26,523 nucleotides of DNA from Desulfobulbaceae bacterium UBA5611 (GTDB lineage: Bacteria; Desulfobacterota; Desulfobulbia; Desulfobulbales; Desulfocapsaceae). Of this stretch, positions 1 through 7,112 are shown piece by piece (position 1 is the stretch's first letter; each line of letters begins with the position of its first letter). The notes under the pieces are model-generated. The model ran no database searches. It was not told the origin of the DNA and saw nothing but the letters and a program-made list of their open reading frames with translations. The position numbers were made by a program, and so were the translations under genes. Location of the stretch: positions 73,934-100,456 of the forward strand of contig DIKT01000018.1 in assembly GCA_002424635.1 (NCBI GenBank). Reading direction: 5' to 3'.

Positions 1-137
1 GTTTCCTCAGCCGCGGCAGGGTTCGCCACATAATTAATATAGACATGACCACCCATACTGCTGATACGCCGGCATATAGCCCGCCCTATCCCCCGGCTGC
101 CGCCGGTGACTAAGGCTATCTTTCCGTTCAGGCTCAT
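1..137 (-). CDS. fabG: 3-oxoacyl-ACP reductase FabG, N-terminal part (cut by window edge)
   Basis: Only the first 45 codons are inside the window. The translation starts MSLNGKIALVTGGSRGIGRA, which has the TGxxxGIG dinucleotide-binding signature of short-chain dehydrogenases at residues 11-17, as in FabG, which reduces 3-oxoacyl-ACP with NADPH in the elongation cycle. The ATG (137-135) overlaps the etfA stop codon in an ATGA arrangement, so translation is probably coupled. Membership of a fab operon (plsX, fabH upstream) favours FabG over other SDR enzymes. The catalytic Ser-Tyr-Lys lies outside the window, so the exact substrate remains an inference. Confidence 0.8.
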   Translation of the reverse strand, partial: MSLNGKIALVTGGSRGIGRAICRRISSMGGHVYINYVANPAAAEE

Positions 138-1327
138 GACTTACGCCGCTCCTCAATCTGTTGAAGAAGTTTGGGTACGATCTCATAGAGATCACCCACC
201 AGACCAAAATCAGCAACATCAAAAATAGAAGCATCCTTATCCCGGTTAATGGCAACAATAGTCTCGGCTGACTGCATACCGGCCACATGTTGCACGGCCC
301 CGGAAATACCGCAGGCAATGTACAGTTTTGGCGCCACGGTCTTACCGGTCTGCCCGACTTGATGGGGATAACCGATCCAGCCGGCATCGACGGCGGCTCG
401 CGTGGCGGCCACTGCTCCTCCTAGAGAAGAAGCGAGCTCTCGCATCAGAGTAAATCCCTTGGCGTTATCCAGGCCGCGACCACCGGCCACCAGGATATCC
501 GCTTCCTGGATATTAACATTATCCTGTTCTGAGATCACTGATTCAATAACCCGCACTCGGGCGGACAGCTGTGCAGGCTCTGCTGGCACTTCCACAATAG
601 TACCCTGCCGCTCATGATCAAAGGCCAAGGCCTGCATGACTTTAGGGCGGACGGTAGACATCTGTGGTCTTGAGTTCGGACAGACAATGGTGGCCATGAT
701 ATTGCCGCCAAAGGCCGGCCGTGTCTGCAGCAAGGCGCCATCCTCCTCGCGAATGGCAAGCTGGGTGCAGTCAGCAGTAAGGCCAGCGCCTAAGGTGGTG
801 GCTACGCCCGGAATAAAAGAACGGCCAATGGCGGTGGCCCCAGCCAGCACGATCTCTGGTTTATGCGCCCTGATAAGAGCGGTCATGATGGCGCCGTAGG
901 CCTCATCGGTAAAGTAGGCAAGCGCCGGATCATCAATCCGGTAGACCGTATCAGCCCCGTGACCTATGAGGCGCTGTGCCGTGTCTCCGGTTTCCGCACC
1001 AATCAGGACAGCGGACAGGGGCACCTTACGACTATCAGCCAGTCTGCGGCCTATGCCCAACAACTCCAAAGAAACCGGCGCCAGAGCTCCTGCCCTGAAT
1101 TCAGCATAAACCCAGACCCCGGTCCAGCCGGCCAGATCAAGAGAAACACTTGCTTCTGCCCCTTCAATCTTCAAGGCCCCGGGATCACAATTATCAACAC
1201 ACGTTCCGCAGAGAGTACAGCTGTCATTAACCTCGGCACAGCCAGCGGCCACGGTAATGGCACCAAAGGGACAGCTGCTCTCACAGATACCGCAACCGAT
1301 ACACAGCTTTTTATCTATAATCAACAT
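134..1327 (-). CDS. etfA: Electron transfer flavoprotein alpha subunit with N-terminal 2x[4Fe-4S] ferredoxin domain
   Basis: A 397-residue protein with two parts. Residues 1-55 form a bacterial ferredoxin domain with two Cys sets: C9, C12, C15, C19-P and C37, C40, C43, C47; the second ends C-D-P rather than the usual C-P. Residues about 70-395 are the ETF alpha body, with the C-terminal FAD-binding region containing GGRGL (about 280), GQTGKTV, and SGAVQHVAGM. ETF is a cytoplasmic heterodimer passing electrons from or to acyl-CoA dehydrogenases; the fused ferredoxin domain, absent from classical ETF alpha, suggests an extra exchange point with ferredoxin or an iron-sulfur oxidoreductase. ATG is preceded by GGAGA; it follows etfB by 18 bases and overlaps fabG. 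Whether this ETF bifurcates electrons cannot be told from sequence reading alone. Confidence 0.93.
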   Translation of the reverse strand: MLIIDKKLCIGCGICESSCPFGAITVAAGCAEVNDSCTLCGTCVDNCDPGALKIEGAEASVSLDLAGWTGVWVYAEFRAGALAPVSLELLGIGRRLADSRKVPLSAVLIGAETGDTAQRLIGHGADTVYRIDDPALAYFTDEAYGAIMTALIRAHKPEIVLAGATAIGRSFIPGVATTLGAGLTADCTQLAIREEDGALLQTRPAFGGNIMATIVCPNSRPQMSTVRPKVMQALAFDHERQGTIVEVPAEPAQLSARVRVIESVISEQDNVNIQEADILVAGGRGLDNAKGFTLMRELASSLGGAVAATRAAVDAGWIGYPHQVGQTGKTVAPKLYIACGISGAVQHVAGMQSAETIVAINRDKDASIFDVADFGLVGDLYEIVPKLLQQIEERRKS

Positions 1328-1345
1328 TTTTTTCTCCGGCTTGTA

Positions 1346-2125
1346 TTATAGATATGGTTGCAGACTGTCAACAAGCTGTCCGATCTGGGTATCAAGATCG
1401 CCAGTAAAAACAGCCCGTTTACATCGGGCCTCGGGTGGAAAGACCTTGACCACCTGGGTAGGAGAGCCGGGCAGACCGATACAGGCCGGATCAGCACCGA
1501 TATCGGCCGCGCTCAATCTTCTGATCTCCACTTTTTTGGCCCGCATTTTCCCTTTTAAAGAAGGCACCCTTGGCTCATTAATATCTTTCACCACGGTCAG
1601 CAAGGCCGGAAACTCAACCTCAACGACATCATAGCCATCATCCATCATCCTTTCTAAAACTAATCCGGAAGCCGTGGCCTGACGGACCTTCTGCACACAG
1701 GTGACATAGGGGATATCCAGACGCATGGCGAGTCCCGGGCCGACCTGGGCCGTATCACCGTCAATTGCCTGTTTGCCGCACAAAAGAAGATCAAAGACAC
1801 CAATCACGTTAACGGCCTTAGCCAAGGTATAGGAAGTGGCCCAGGTATCGGCACCGGCAAAGGCCCGATCAGAGACCAGGACCGCATGGTCTGCCCCACA
1901 GGAGATCGCCTGCCTGAGCACTTCTTCAGCCTGGGGTGGTCCCATACTCAAGACTGTGACTTCGCCGCCCAGCAGTTCCTTGAGCCGTACTGCCTCTTCC
2001 ACCGCATGCTGATCATATGGATTCATGATCGACTGCACACCTTCCCGGGCCAGAGTATTGGTCTTGGGATCCAGCCGCACATCCTTGGCATCAGGCACCT
2101 GTTTAATACAGACAATGATTTTCAT
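1346..2125 (-). CDS. etfB: Electron transfer flavoprotein beta subunit
   Basis: At 259 residues this matches the usual length of ETF beta. It opens MKIIVCIKQVPDA, the hallmark start of the family, and contains the nucleotide-binding stretch DLLLCGKQAIDGDTAQVGP (about 112-130) found in EtfB proteins that bind AMP or a second FAD. It pairs with the adjacent EtfA to form the ETF dimer. The gene lies 21 bases after the acyl-CoA dehydrogenase and 18 before etfA, so all three are almost certainly one transcript. The dehydrogenase neighbour suggests this ETF is its dedicated electron partner. Confidence 0.94.
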   Translation of the reverse strand: MKIIVCIKQVPDAKDVRLDPKTNTLAREGVQSIMNPYDQHAVEEAVRLKELLGGEVTVLSMGPPQAEEVLRQAISCGADHAVLVSDRAFAGADTWATSYTLAKAVNVIGVFDLLLCGKQAIDGDTAQVGPGLAMRLDIPYVTCVQKVRQATASGLVLERMMDDGYDVVEVEFPALLTVVKDINEPRVPSLKGKMRAKKVEIRRLSAADIGADPACIGLPGSPTQVVKVFPPEARCKRAVFTGDLDTQIGQLVDSLQPYL

Positions 2126-2146
2126 AACATCCAGTTAGCCGACCAT

Positions 2147-3301
2147 TCAGGCCCGAGCATATTCCTTGTTGAGTTCCTGGCCTACTACATTGCGCTGAAT
2201 CTGATTGGTACCTTCATAAATCTGCAGGATCTTGGCATCCCGCATCATCTTCTCAACCGGATATTCACGCATATAGCCATAACCACCCATGACCTGTACG
2301 GCATCAGTAGCCACCTTCATGGCCATATCGGTCGCAAAAACTTTACACATGGATGACACCTTGGACATGTCATTGGGATGGGCATCGATATGTCTGGCCG
2401 CACCATAAACCAGAGCCCGCGCGGCCTCAAGCTGAATGGCCATATCAGCCAGCATATGCTGGACCGCCTGAAAGGCCATGATCGGCTTGCCGAACTGAAT
2501 GCGCTGTTTGGCGTAAACGGCAGCCTCATCAAGTGCGCCCTGCGCCAACCCCAGACCCAAAGCGGCAATTCCCGGTCTGGAGGAATCAAGGGTTTTCATG
2601 ACAGTAATAAAGCCGGTACCTTTACGGCCAATCAATCTGTCTTGTGGAATGCGGCAATCTTTAAAAATAAGCTCGGTAGTGGATGATGATCTGATCCCCA
2701 TCTTTTTCTCTTTCGGGCCACAGCTGAAACCAGGATCACCCTCTTCAACCACCAGCATGGATGCCCCGCGCGCCCCTTTGCTCCGGTCGGTAATGGCGAC
2801 CACCGTATAGATCTGGGCCTCTCCGCCATTAGTAATCCACTGTTTGGTACCATTCAAGACCCACTCATCACCATCGAGTACCGCTGTTGTCTGGATGCCA
2901 GAGGCATCAGAACCGGCATTGGCCTCGGTCAGTCCAAAGGCGGCAAATTTTCTGCCGGTAGCCACATCAGAGAGATATTTCTCGCGCATCTCTTGAGAGC
3001 CGGCGATAAGAATGGGATATATGCCCAGTGAGCTGGCGGCAAAAGCAGTGCCGACCCCGATACAGCCACGACCCAATTGTTCCAGGGCCAGGACGATATC
3101 AAGGCATCCTCCTCCGAAACCACCGAACTCTTCAGGAATAGGGATACCAAAGAGATCAGCCTTCGCCATCTCATTTAAGATAGCCCGCGGAAAGGCATCA
3201 TTCTCGTCAAGTTCAGCCCGCTGCGGAATAATACGCTCGTCGGTAATCTGCCGGGCGATCTCCACTATCATCTCTTGCTCTTCAGTTAAAAAATAGTCCA
3301 A
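2147..3301 (-). CDS. Acyl-CoA dehydrogenase (short-chain/butyryl-CoA type)
   Basis: A 384-residue flavoprotein with the full acyl-CoA dehydrogenase layout. The helical N-terminal domain starts at DYFLTEEQEMI; the middle beta domain has GLTEANAGSDASG and QWITNGG; the C-terminal domain has VQVMGGYGYMREYPVEKMMRD and IYEGTNQIQR, whose Glu is the catalytic base position of bacterial short-chain dehydrogenases. It would interconvert acyl and 2-enoyl thioesters using FAD and ETF. The best start is a TTG (3301-3299) with a strong GAGGAG ribosome site six bases upstream; no ATG gives the conserved N-terminus. It sits 96 bases after fabH and just before etfBA, within a fatty-acid synthesis operon. Chain-length preference, and whether CoA or ACP thioesters are used, are not visible. 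Confidence 0.92.
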   Translation of the reverse strand: MDYFLTEEQEMIVEIARQITDERIIPQRAELDENDAFPRAILNEMAKADLFGIPIPEEFGGFGGGCLDIVLALEQLGRGCIGVGTAFAASSLGIYPILIAGSQEMREKYLSDVATGRKFAAFGLTEANAGSDASGIQTTAVLDGDEWVLNGTKQWITNGGEAQIYTVVAITDRSKGARGASMLVVEEGDPGFSCGPKEKKMGIRSSSTTELIFKDCRIPQDRLIGRKGTGFITVMKTLDSSRPGIAALGLGLAQGALDEAAVYAKQRIQFGKPIMAFQAVQHMLADMAIQLEAARALVYGAARHIDAHPNDMSKVSSMCKVFATDMAMKVATDAVQVMGGYGYMREYPVEKMMRDAKILQIYEGTNQIQRNVVGQELNKEYARA

Positions 3302-3397
3302 TCTTGTCTCCTCGTTGGAAGCCTTGGAAGCCTTTAATGCTAATTATGTAACCGCAGCCAATTGCCAGGTAAAATCAAAGATAATAATGATATATTG

Positions 3398-4372
3398 TTA
3401 CCACCTGATCAGAGCTGCACCCCAGGTAAAACCACCTCCAAAGGAACAAAGCAAAATAATATCACCAGCTTTTATCCTGGAGGCCCGACTGGCCTCATCA
3501 AGAGCAATAGGGATGGATGCAGCCGATGTATTACCATATTTTTGCACATTTATAAAAACTTTTTCCGCCCCGATACCCAGACGTTCAACCAACTTATTCA
3601 AAATACGAACATTGGCCTGGTGGGGAACAACAAGACTGATGGCATCAATGGCAACCTGTTCCTGGGCCAGAAGAGCCAAAACCGCCTCTTCCATGGCCTT
3701 GACCGCATACTTGAAGACTTCACGGCCTTCCATAACGATATGAGCACCTGGACTTGCGGCTTGTAACAGCTCAGGATTACAACTGGGAGCAGTATGCATA
3801 TGCAACAGACTCCAGAGGTTGCCATCGGAAAACAACTTGGCACCGATCAACCCCCGCTCTCCTTCGACATGCCCCAGGACCACAGCACCGGCGCCATCAC
3901 CAAATAGAATGCAGGTATTGCGATCTTCCCAGTTGGTACGACTGGAAAGAGTCTCGGCCCCGATCACCAGAATTTTTTTGCTGGGGTCGGCCTGAATATA
4001 TTTATCAGCCAGATCAAAAGCATACAGGAATCCGGAACAGGCAGCATTGATATCATAAGCAAAGGCCCTGCCGGCGCCGATCTCTTTTTGGACAAAACAG
4101 GCAGTGGAAGGCATAAGCATGTGCGAAGAAATGGTCGCCACAATTATAAGATCGATCTCCGCCGCAGAAATCTCAGCCTTCTGTAAAGCCGCCATCGCCG
4201 CCTTGGCCGCCAGCATGTAGGTCTCGTCGCCTTGACCGCCGATACACCGCGTCCGGATGCCGGTTCTGGTCTGGATCCACTCATCACTGGTATCGACGAT
4301 TTTTTCCAGATCAAGATTGGTCATAATCTGCTCCGGCAGATATGACCCTGTGCCAAGAATTGCCGTACCCAT
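3398..4372 (-). CDS. fabH: 3-oxoacyl-ACP synthase III (KAS III)
   Basis: FabH starts fatty-acid synthesis by condensing an acyl-CoA, usually acetyl-CoA, with malonyl-ACP. The 324-residue protein has the full Cys-His-Asn triad: C112 in DINAACSGFLYA, H251 in VVPHQANVRI and N281 in KYGNTSAASIP. It starts MGTAILGTGSYLPE and ends with GGGFTWGAALIRW, both typical of KAS III. Its ATG shares one base with the plsX stop (TGATG), so the two are translationally coupled. The plsX-fabH order is widespread in bacteria and supports the assignment. Confidence 0.97.
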   Translation of the reverse strand: MGTAILGTGSYLPEQIMTNLDLEKIVDTSDEWIQTRTGIRTRCIGGQGDETYMLAAKAAMAALQKAEISAAEIDLIIVATISSHMLMPSTACFVQKEIGAGRAFAYDINAACSGFLYAFDLADKYIQADPSKKILVIGAETLSSRTNWEDRNTCILFGDGAGAVVLGHVEGERGLIGAKLFSDGNLWSLLHMHTAPSCNPELLQAASPGAHIVMEGREVFKYAVKAMEEAVLALLAQEQVAIDAISLVVPHQANVRILNKLVERLGIGAEKVFINVQKYGNTSAASIPIALDEASRASRIKAGDIILLCSFGGGFTWGAALIRW

Positions 4373-5391
4373 CAGCTGACAGTCTCCTCATCCTGCGCAT
4401 TGGCAGCAAGGCCTGCAGTTATTTTCTGATTCACTCTCTTCTCTACCATCTTGGAAGCTTCCAGGATTGCATTCTTAATAGCCTCAGCACTGGATTTGCC
4501 ATGACAGATTATCCCAATGCCATTCACACCGAGAAGAGGAGCCCCGCCATATTCAGCATAATCCACCCGCTTGGCAAAGGCACGGAAAGCAGGACGGGCC
4601 AGAAAATAACCAATCTTGGCGGCAGTTGATTTCATGATCTCATCTTTCAACATCTGCATGGCAGCCTCGGCCAGACCCTCACTAAGTTTCAGACAGATAT
4701 TACCGACAAAACCATCACAGACGATCACATCAACATTGCCTTGAAAGACATCACGCCCTTCAACATTGCCGACAAAGTTCAAGGAACTGGCGGCTAAGCG
4801 GGCATAAGTCTCTTTGACCAGAGTATTACCTTTCCCCACTTCTTCACCAATGCTGAGAAGACCAATACGGGGACGATTTATATCAAATATATGAGAGAAG
4901 GCAGAGGCCATAACTGCAAATTGAAAAAGATGCTGGGGACGACAATCGACATTGGCCCCAACATCCATCATGACCACCGGTTTTTTCAAGGTAGGAAAGA
5001 TACTGGCAATGCCCGGCCGGGAGACATGTTCCATCCGGCCAAGCTTTCGCACTGCAGCAGCCATCGTTGCCCCTGAATTGCCCGCGCTGACAGCAGCATC
5101 AGCTAAACCTTGACGCACGAGATCAAAAGCAACTACAACCGAGGAATTTTTTTTTCTACGGATAGCTTCAACTGGTGATTCACCCATCTCCACCACCTCT
5201 GCGGCATGCACAATCTTGATCTGCGACAATCCCTTATCGCCACCTCTTAAACGATCAAGATGGGCCTGCAGAATATGCTGGTTTCCAACCAAGGTGACTT
5301 GCAGATTGGCTTGCCTTACCGCCAGTAATGCCCCGCCAATCAATTCCTCGGGACCATGGTCTCCGCCCATGGCATCCAGGGCAATCTGCAC
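4372..5391 (-). CDS. plsX: Phosphate acyltransferase PlsX
   Basis: PlsX converts acyl-ACP to acyl-phosphate, which PlsY uses to acylate glycerol-3-phosphate in phospholipid synthesis. The 339-residue protein begins MQIALDAMGGDHGPEELIGG, the diagnostic family start, and has SAGNSGATMA (about 101-110), GLLSIGEE, VEGRDVF and VIVCDGFVGN, all conserved in PlsX. The start codon is GTG (5391-5389) with AGGTG five bases upstream. It lies 8 bases after rpmF and overlaps fabH by one base. The rpmF-plsX-fabH order is the classic bacterial cluster. Confidence 0.97.
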   Translation of the reverse strand: MQIALDAMGGDHGPEELIGGALLAVRQANLQVTLVGNQHILQAHLDRLRGGDKGLSQIKIVHAAEVVEMGESPVEAIRRKKNSSVVVAFDLVRQGLADAAVSAGNSGATMAAAVRKLGRMEHVSRPGIASIFPTLKKPVVMMDVGANVDCRPQHLFQFAVMASAFSHIFDINRPRIGLLSIGEEVGKGNTLVKETYARLAASSLNFVGNVEGRDVFQGNVDVIVCDGFVGNICLKLSEGLAEAAMQMLKDEIMKSTAAKIGYFLARPAFRAFAKRVDYAEYGGAPLLGVNGIGIICHGKSSAEAIKNAILEASKMVEKRVNQKITAGLAANAQDEETVS

Positions 5392-5399
5392 TATGACAC

Positions 5400-5588
5400 C
5401 TATTCTACATCAACATCAAGGCTCACAACCGTACGACCCTTGTATTTTCCACAACTTGGGCAAAGACGATGCGGCTGTTTAGGCGCTCCACATTCGGCAC
5501 AGGTAGACATCCCTGGCGCGCTTAAGGCGTCATGCGATCTTCTTTTACGGGTACGAGAGTGAGAATGTCGTCTCTTGGGTAAAGCCAT
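5400..5588 (-). CDS. rpmF: 50S ribosomal protein L32
   Basis: A 62-residue basic protein starting MALPKRRHSHSRTRKRRS with a C-terminal zinc ribbon of two CxxC pairs (CAECG and CPSCG), so this is the zinc-binding form of L32, a component of the large ribosomal subunit. The start at 5588 is preferred over an ATG four codons upstream because a strong GGAGGA site (complement of 5593-5598) lies five bases before it, and the family starts with MALPK/MAVPK. First gene of the leftward lipid operon, downstream of the promoter at 5647-5675. Confidence 0.96.
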   Translation of the reverse strand: MALPKRRHSHSRTRKRRSHDALSAPGMSTCAECGAPKQPHRLCPSCGKYKGRTVVSLDVDVE

Positions 5589-5625
5589 AATATCCTCCAA
5601 TAAAAAACATAACTTGTTTTTCAGG

Positions 5626-5641
5626 GTTAATTTGAATTAAC
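5626..5641. promoter_or_regulatory. 16-bp palindrome at the rpmF operon start site (candidate operator)
   Basis: GTTAATT-TG-AATTAAC is a perfect 7+2+7 inverted repeat. It begins six bases downstream of the predicted -10 box on the minus strand, so it covers the expected transcription start and early leader. That position is typical of repressor operators. It could also be a weak AT hairpin in the leader. No regulator gene in the window is obviously linked to it. Confidence 0.5.
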
Positions 5642-5646
5642 ATACA

Positions 5647-5675
5647 CTTATATGAACTAACAACCTGCTGATCAA
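5647..5675 (-). promoter_or_regulatory. Sigma70-type promoter for rpmF-plsX-fabH-acd-etfBA-fabG
   Basis: On the minus strand a -35 box TTGATC (complement of 5670-5675) is separated by exactly 17 bases from a -10 box TATAAG (complement of 5647-5652). Four of six and five of six bases match consensus. It lies about 60 bases upstream of the rpmF start codon, and no gene intervenes. The call is from motif match and position only. Confidence 0.6.
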
Positions 5676-5751
5676 CCGCACAAATCGGTATACTCAGAGA
5701 TTTTCTACAAGCATCACAGCAGATTTCTTTTTACAGACAACAGAAAAATCT

Positions 5752-5827
5752 AGCCCCGATAAACGGGATAAGTGCCTTTCGCAGATTATTCTCTTGCAAA
5801 AAAACAAGAAAATAATCTGTAAGGCAC
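5752..5827. repeat. Compound hairpin element (small stem, ATAAG linker, long stem)
   Basis: A small stem CCCG-ATAAA-CGGG (5754-5766 region) is followed by ATAAGTGCC and then a long near-perfect inverted repeat: arms 5772-5796 and 5805-5827 with an A-rich 8-base loop, sharing GCAGATTATT/AATAATCTG and GTGCC/GGCAC. The layout 'stem ending CGG, then xATAAG, then (G)TGCC, then stem' resembles the two units at 17876-18065. It is not followed by a good T-run in either direction, so it is not an obvious terminator itself; it lies between a true terminator and the rpmF promoter. Confidence 0.55.
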
Positions 5828-5849
5828 TAAACAAAATAGATGAGTAAAC

Positions 5850-5877
5850 AAAAAAAGTGAAAATAAACAATTTTCAC
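5850..5877 (-). terminator. Rho-independent terminator of the ileS-lspA-fabD-mlaA-mlaC-cNMP operon
   Basis: On the minus strand GTGAAAA-TTGTTTA-TTTTCAC forms a perfect 7-bp stem with a 7-base loop (5857-5877), directly followed by seven T (complement of 5850-5856). It lies about 100 bases past the stop of the cyclic-nucleotide-binding gene. The stem is AT-rich, hence of modest strength, but the T-run placement is exact. Confidence 0.75.
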
Positions 5878-5977
5878 AAGAATGGCCAGCAAAAAAAACA
5901 AGATCAAGAAAATTGTCGTATTAATCCTGCTCAATCCAAATAACACAAATACTTGAATTGGTAATCAAACAATCTTC

Positions 5978-6409
5978 TTACAATACTTTAGTCAGGCGCT
6001 CAGCAGTCTTCTCCAAACGGAGGCTGCTGACCTGCAGCAATCGTTTCAACAGTTTAATAACAAGCTGCGGCTCAGTATGCTCCAAGGCTGCTATATCCTG
6101 CCGTTTCAAACAGAAAAGCTGCGCGTCCTCGATACTCCTGACGCTTGTTTTATGGATATGACCAACCAAGAGACCGGCCTCACCGACCATAGCACCAGGC
6201 TCGAGGATTGCTACTATCTGCATCTTGCGATGAAAGCCGGTTTTTTTGAGGACCGATAATCTTCCTTGGGCCAGAAAGAATACCTCAGCTGCCTGAGCAC
6301 CAACCTCAAAAAGAAAAGCACCCTGGGCAAGCGCTACTTCTGAGACCACAGATGCAAGTCGCTTCTGCTCTTCGGCGTCCAGAAAAGCAAAAACCTCGGC
6401 ATATCCCAT
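5978..6409 (-). CDS. Stand-alone cyclic nucleotide-binding domain protein
   Basis: A single CNB/CAP_ED domain of about 143 residues (Crp N-terminal fold) with no helix-turn-helix or enzyme domain after it. Visible core: GAFLFEVGAQAAEVFFLAQGRLSVL (first strands, given in part) and the phosphate-binding-cassette region PGAMVGEAGLLVGHIHKTSVR, where the usual arginine before the Thr/Ser-Val is replaced by Lys. That change raises doubt about true cAMP or cGMP binding. It follows mlaC by 10 bases. The start at 6409 avoids overlap with mlaC; an in-frame GTG at 6478 would overlap it by 59 bases, and an in-frame TTG at 6427 lies downstream of a GGAGGA at a loose 15-base spacing. Role unknown; probably a sensor or partner domain acting in trans. 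Confidence 0.75.
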   Translation of the reverse strand: MGYAEVFAFLDAEEQKRLASVVSEVALAQGAFLFEVGAQAAEVFFLAQGRLSVLKKTGFHRKMQIVAILEPGAMVGEAGLLVGHIHKTSVRSIEDAQLFCLKRQDIAALEHTEPQLVIKLLKRLLQVSSLRLEKTAERLTKVL

Positions 6410-6419
6410 GGATTCAGTA

Positions 6420-7019
6420 TTATTCAAAAGTGCTGTTTTTTTCCTCCAGCAGCTTGACCAAGCCGTCAAACTTGTCACGACGAAGTATGGATTTGAACTG
6501 TTCCATATAATTACGAACCAGACTCATGCCTTCAATATTGATATCATAAACCATCCACTGCTCTGCTTTTTTGATCATGATATAATCAACCGGGAGCCAC
6601 TGGCCATTATTTTCAATCTGGGTAGAGACAATGGCCCGGTTATCTTTAATCCGTTCACCGATAAATTGAATTTCTTCTCCGGAATAAGTCTCTATTTTAC
6701 CGATATAGGCATTTTCCAGAAGTTTGGTAAATAATACCTGAAATCGATCCTGCTTTTCTGGGGGCAAATCTTTCCATTCCCTACCGATGACCCGCTGTGA
6801 CATCTCCCGAAAATCAAACTTCTGGGTTACATAGCCCATAATCTTGGTTCGTCTTGCGGCTTTCTGTTTTTCTCCCTTCAAGGCAGGATCCAGCAAGATT
6901 TCTATCAAAGTATCCAGGGTCGGTTTTAATTGCTCGGTTGGCCCGGAAACCGCTTGGGCTGCCGCCGGAAACCAACAACAACATACGGCTAATAACAATA
7001 ATAACTTTTTATAGTTCAT
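6420..7019 (-). CDS. mlaC: MlaC-family periplasmic phospholipid-shuttle protein
   Basis: The 199-residue protein has an N-terminal signal peptide (MNYKKLLLLLAVCCCWFPAA, likely cleaved after AQA near residue 23) and then a MlaC/Ttg2D domain: VTQKFDFREMSQRVIGREW and the mature end VYDINIEGMSLVRNYMEQF are close to the family pattern (F-D...M...LG..W; Y.V.IEGVSL...YR..F). MlaC carries phospholipid between the outer-membrane MlaA complex and the inner-membrane MlaFEDB transporter. Here mlaA is the next gene upstream, 93 bases away across a strong hairpin, while mlaFEDB genes are not in the window. Confidence 0.9.
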   Translation of the reverse strand: MNYKKLLLLLAVCCCWFPAAAQAVSGPTEQLKPTLDTLIEILLDPALKGEKQKAARRTKIMGYVTQKFDFREMSQRVIGREWKDLPPEKQDRFQVLFTKLLENAYIGKIETYSGEEIQFIGERIKDNRAIVSTQIENNGQWLPVDYIMIKKAEQWMVYDINIEGMSLVRNYMEQFKSILRRDKFDGLVKLLEEKNSTFE

Positions 7020-7056
7020 AAATTTACTCTTTTATTTTTTATCAATATTCTTTAAC

Positions 7057-7086
7057 TTAAGTATCTCTTAAATAACAGATACTTAA
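7057..7086. repeat. Perfect 10-bp intercistronic inverted repeat between mlaA and mlaC
   Basis: TTAAGTATCT (7057-7066) and AGATACTTAA (7077-7086) pair perfectly around a 10-base loop. It lies in the 93-base gap after the mlaA stop and before the mlaC start. No T-run follows on the minus strand, so it looks more like an mRNA-processing, stability or partial-attenuation hairpin than a full terminator. Confidence 0.6.
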
Positions 7087-7112
7087 TAAAGATTTATCAT
7101 CATTTTTCTTGA

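Larger units (their letters stand above)
5589..5977. other. Intergenic region between two leftward operons
   Basis: No credible gene was found in these 389 bases. Moving leftward (direction of transcription) they hold the terminator of the ileS-to-cNMP operon (5850-5877), a long near-perfect hairpin (5772-5827) preceded by a small one (5752-5764), the promoter of the rpmF operon (5647-5675), a 16-bp palindrome (5626-5641) and the rpmF ribosome-binding site. The tract is AT-rich compared with flanking genes. Confidence 0.7.

Noticed and set aside
134..1351. Long open frames antisense to or out of frame with etfA, etfB, acd, fabD, ileS and the RNase
   Set aside because: They lie fully opposite or inside genes with clear family signatures, lack ribosome sites and show no recognisable domains.
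3315..3332. Tandem 9-bp repeat TTGGAAGCC x2 upstream of the acyl-CoA dehydrogenase
   Set aside because: Only two copies and no structural or regulatory context; probably local slippage.
5882..5956. A 24-codon plus-strand ORF starting MASKKNKIKKIVV
   Set aside because: It lies beside the terminator hairpin of the opposite operon, has no ribosome site and a composition explained by AT-rich sequence.
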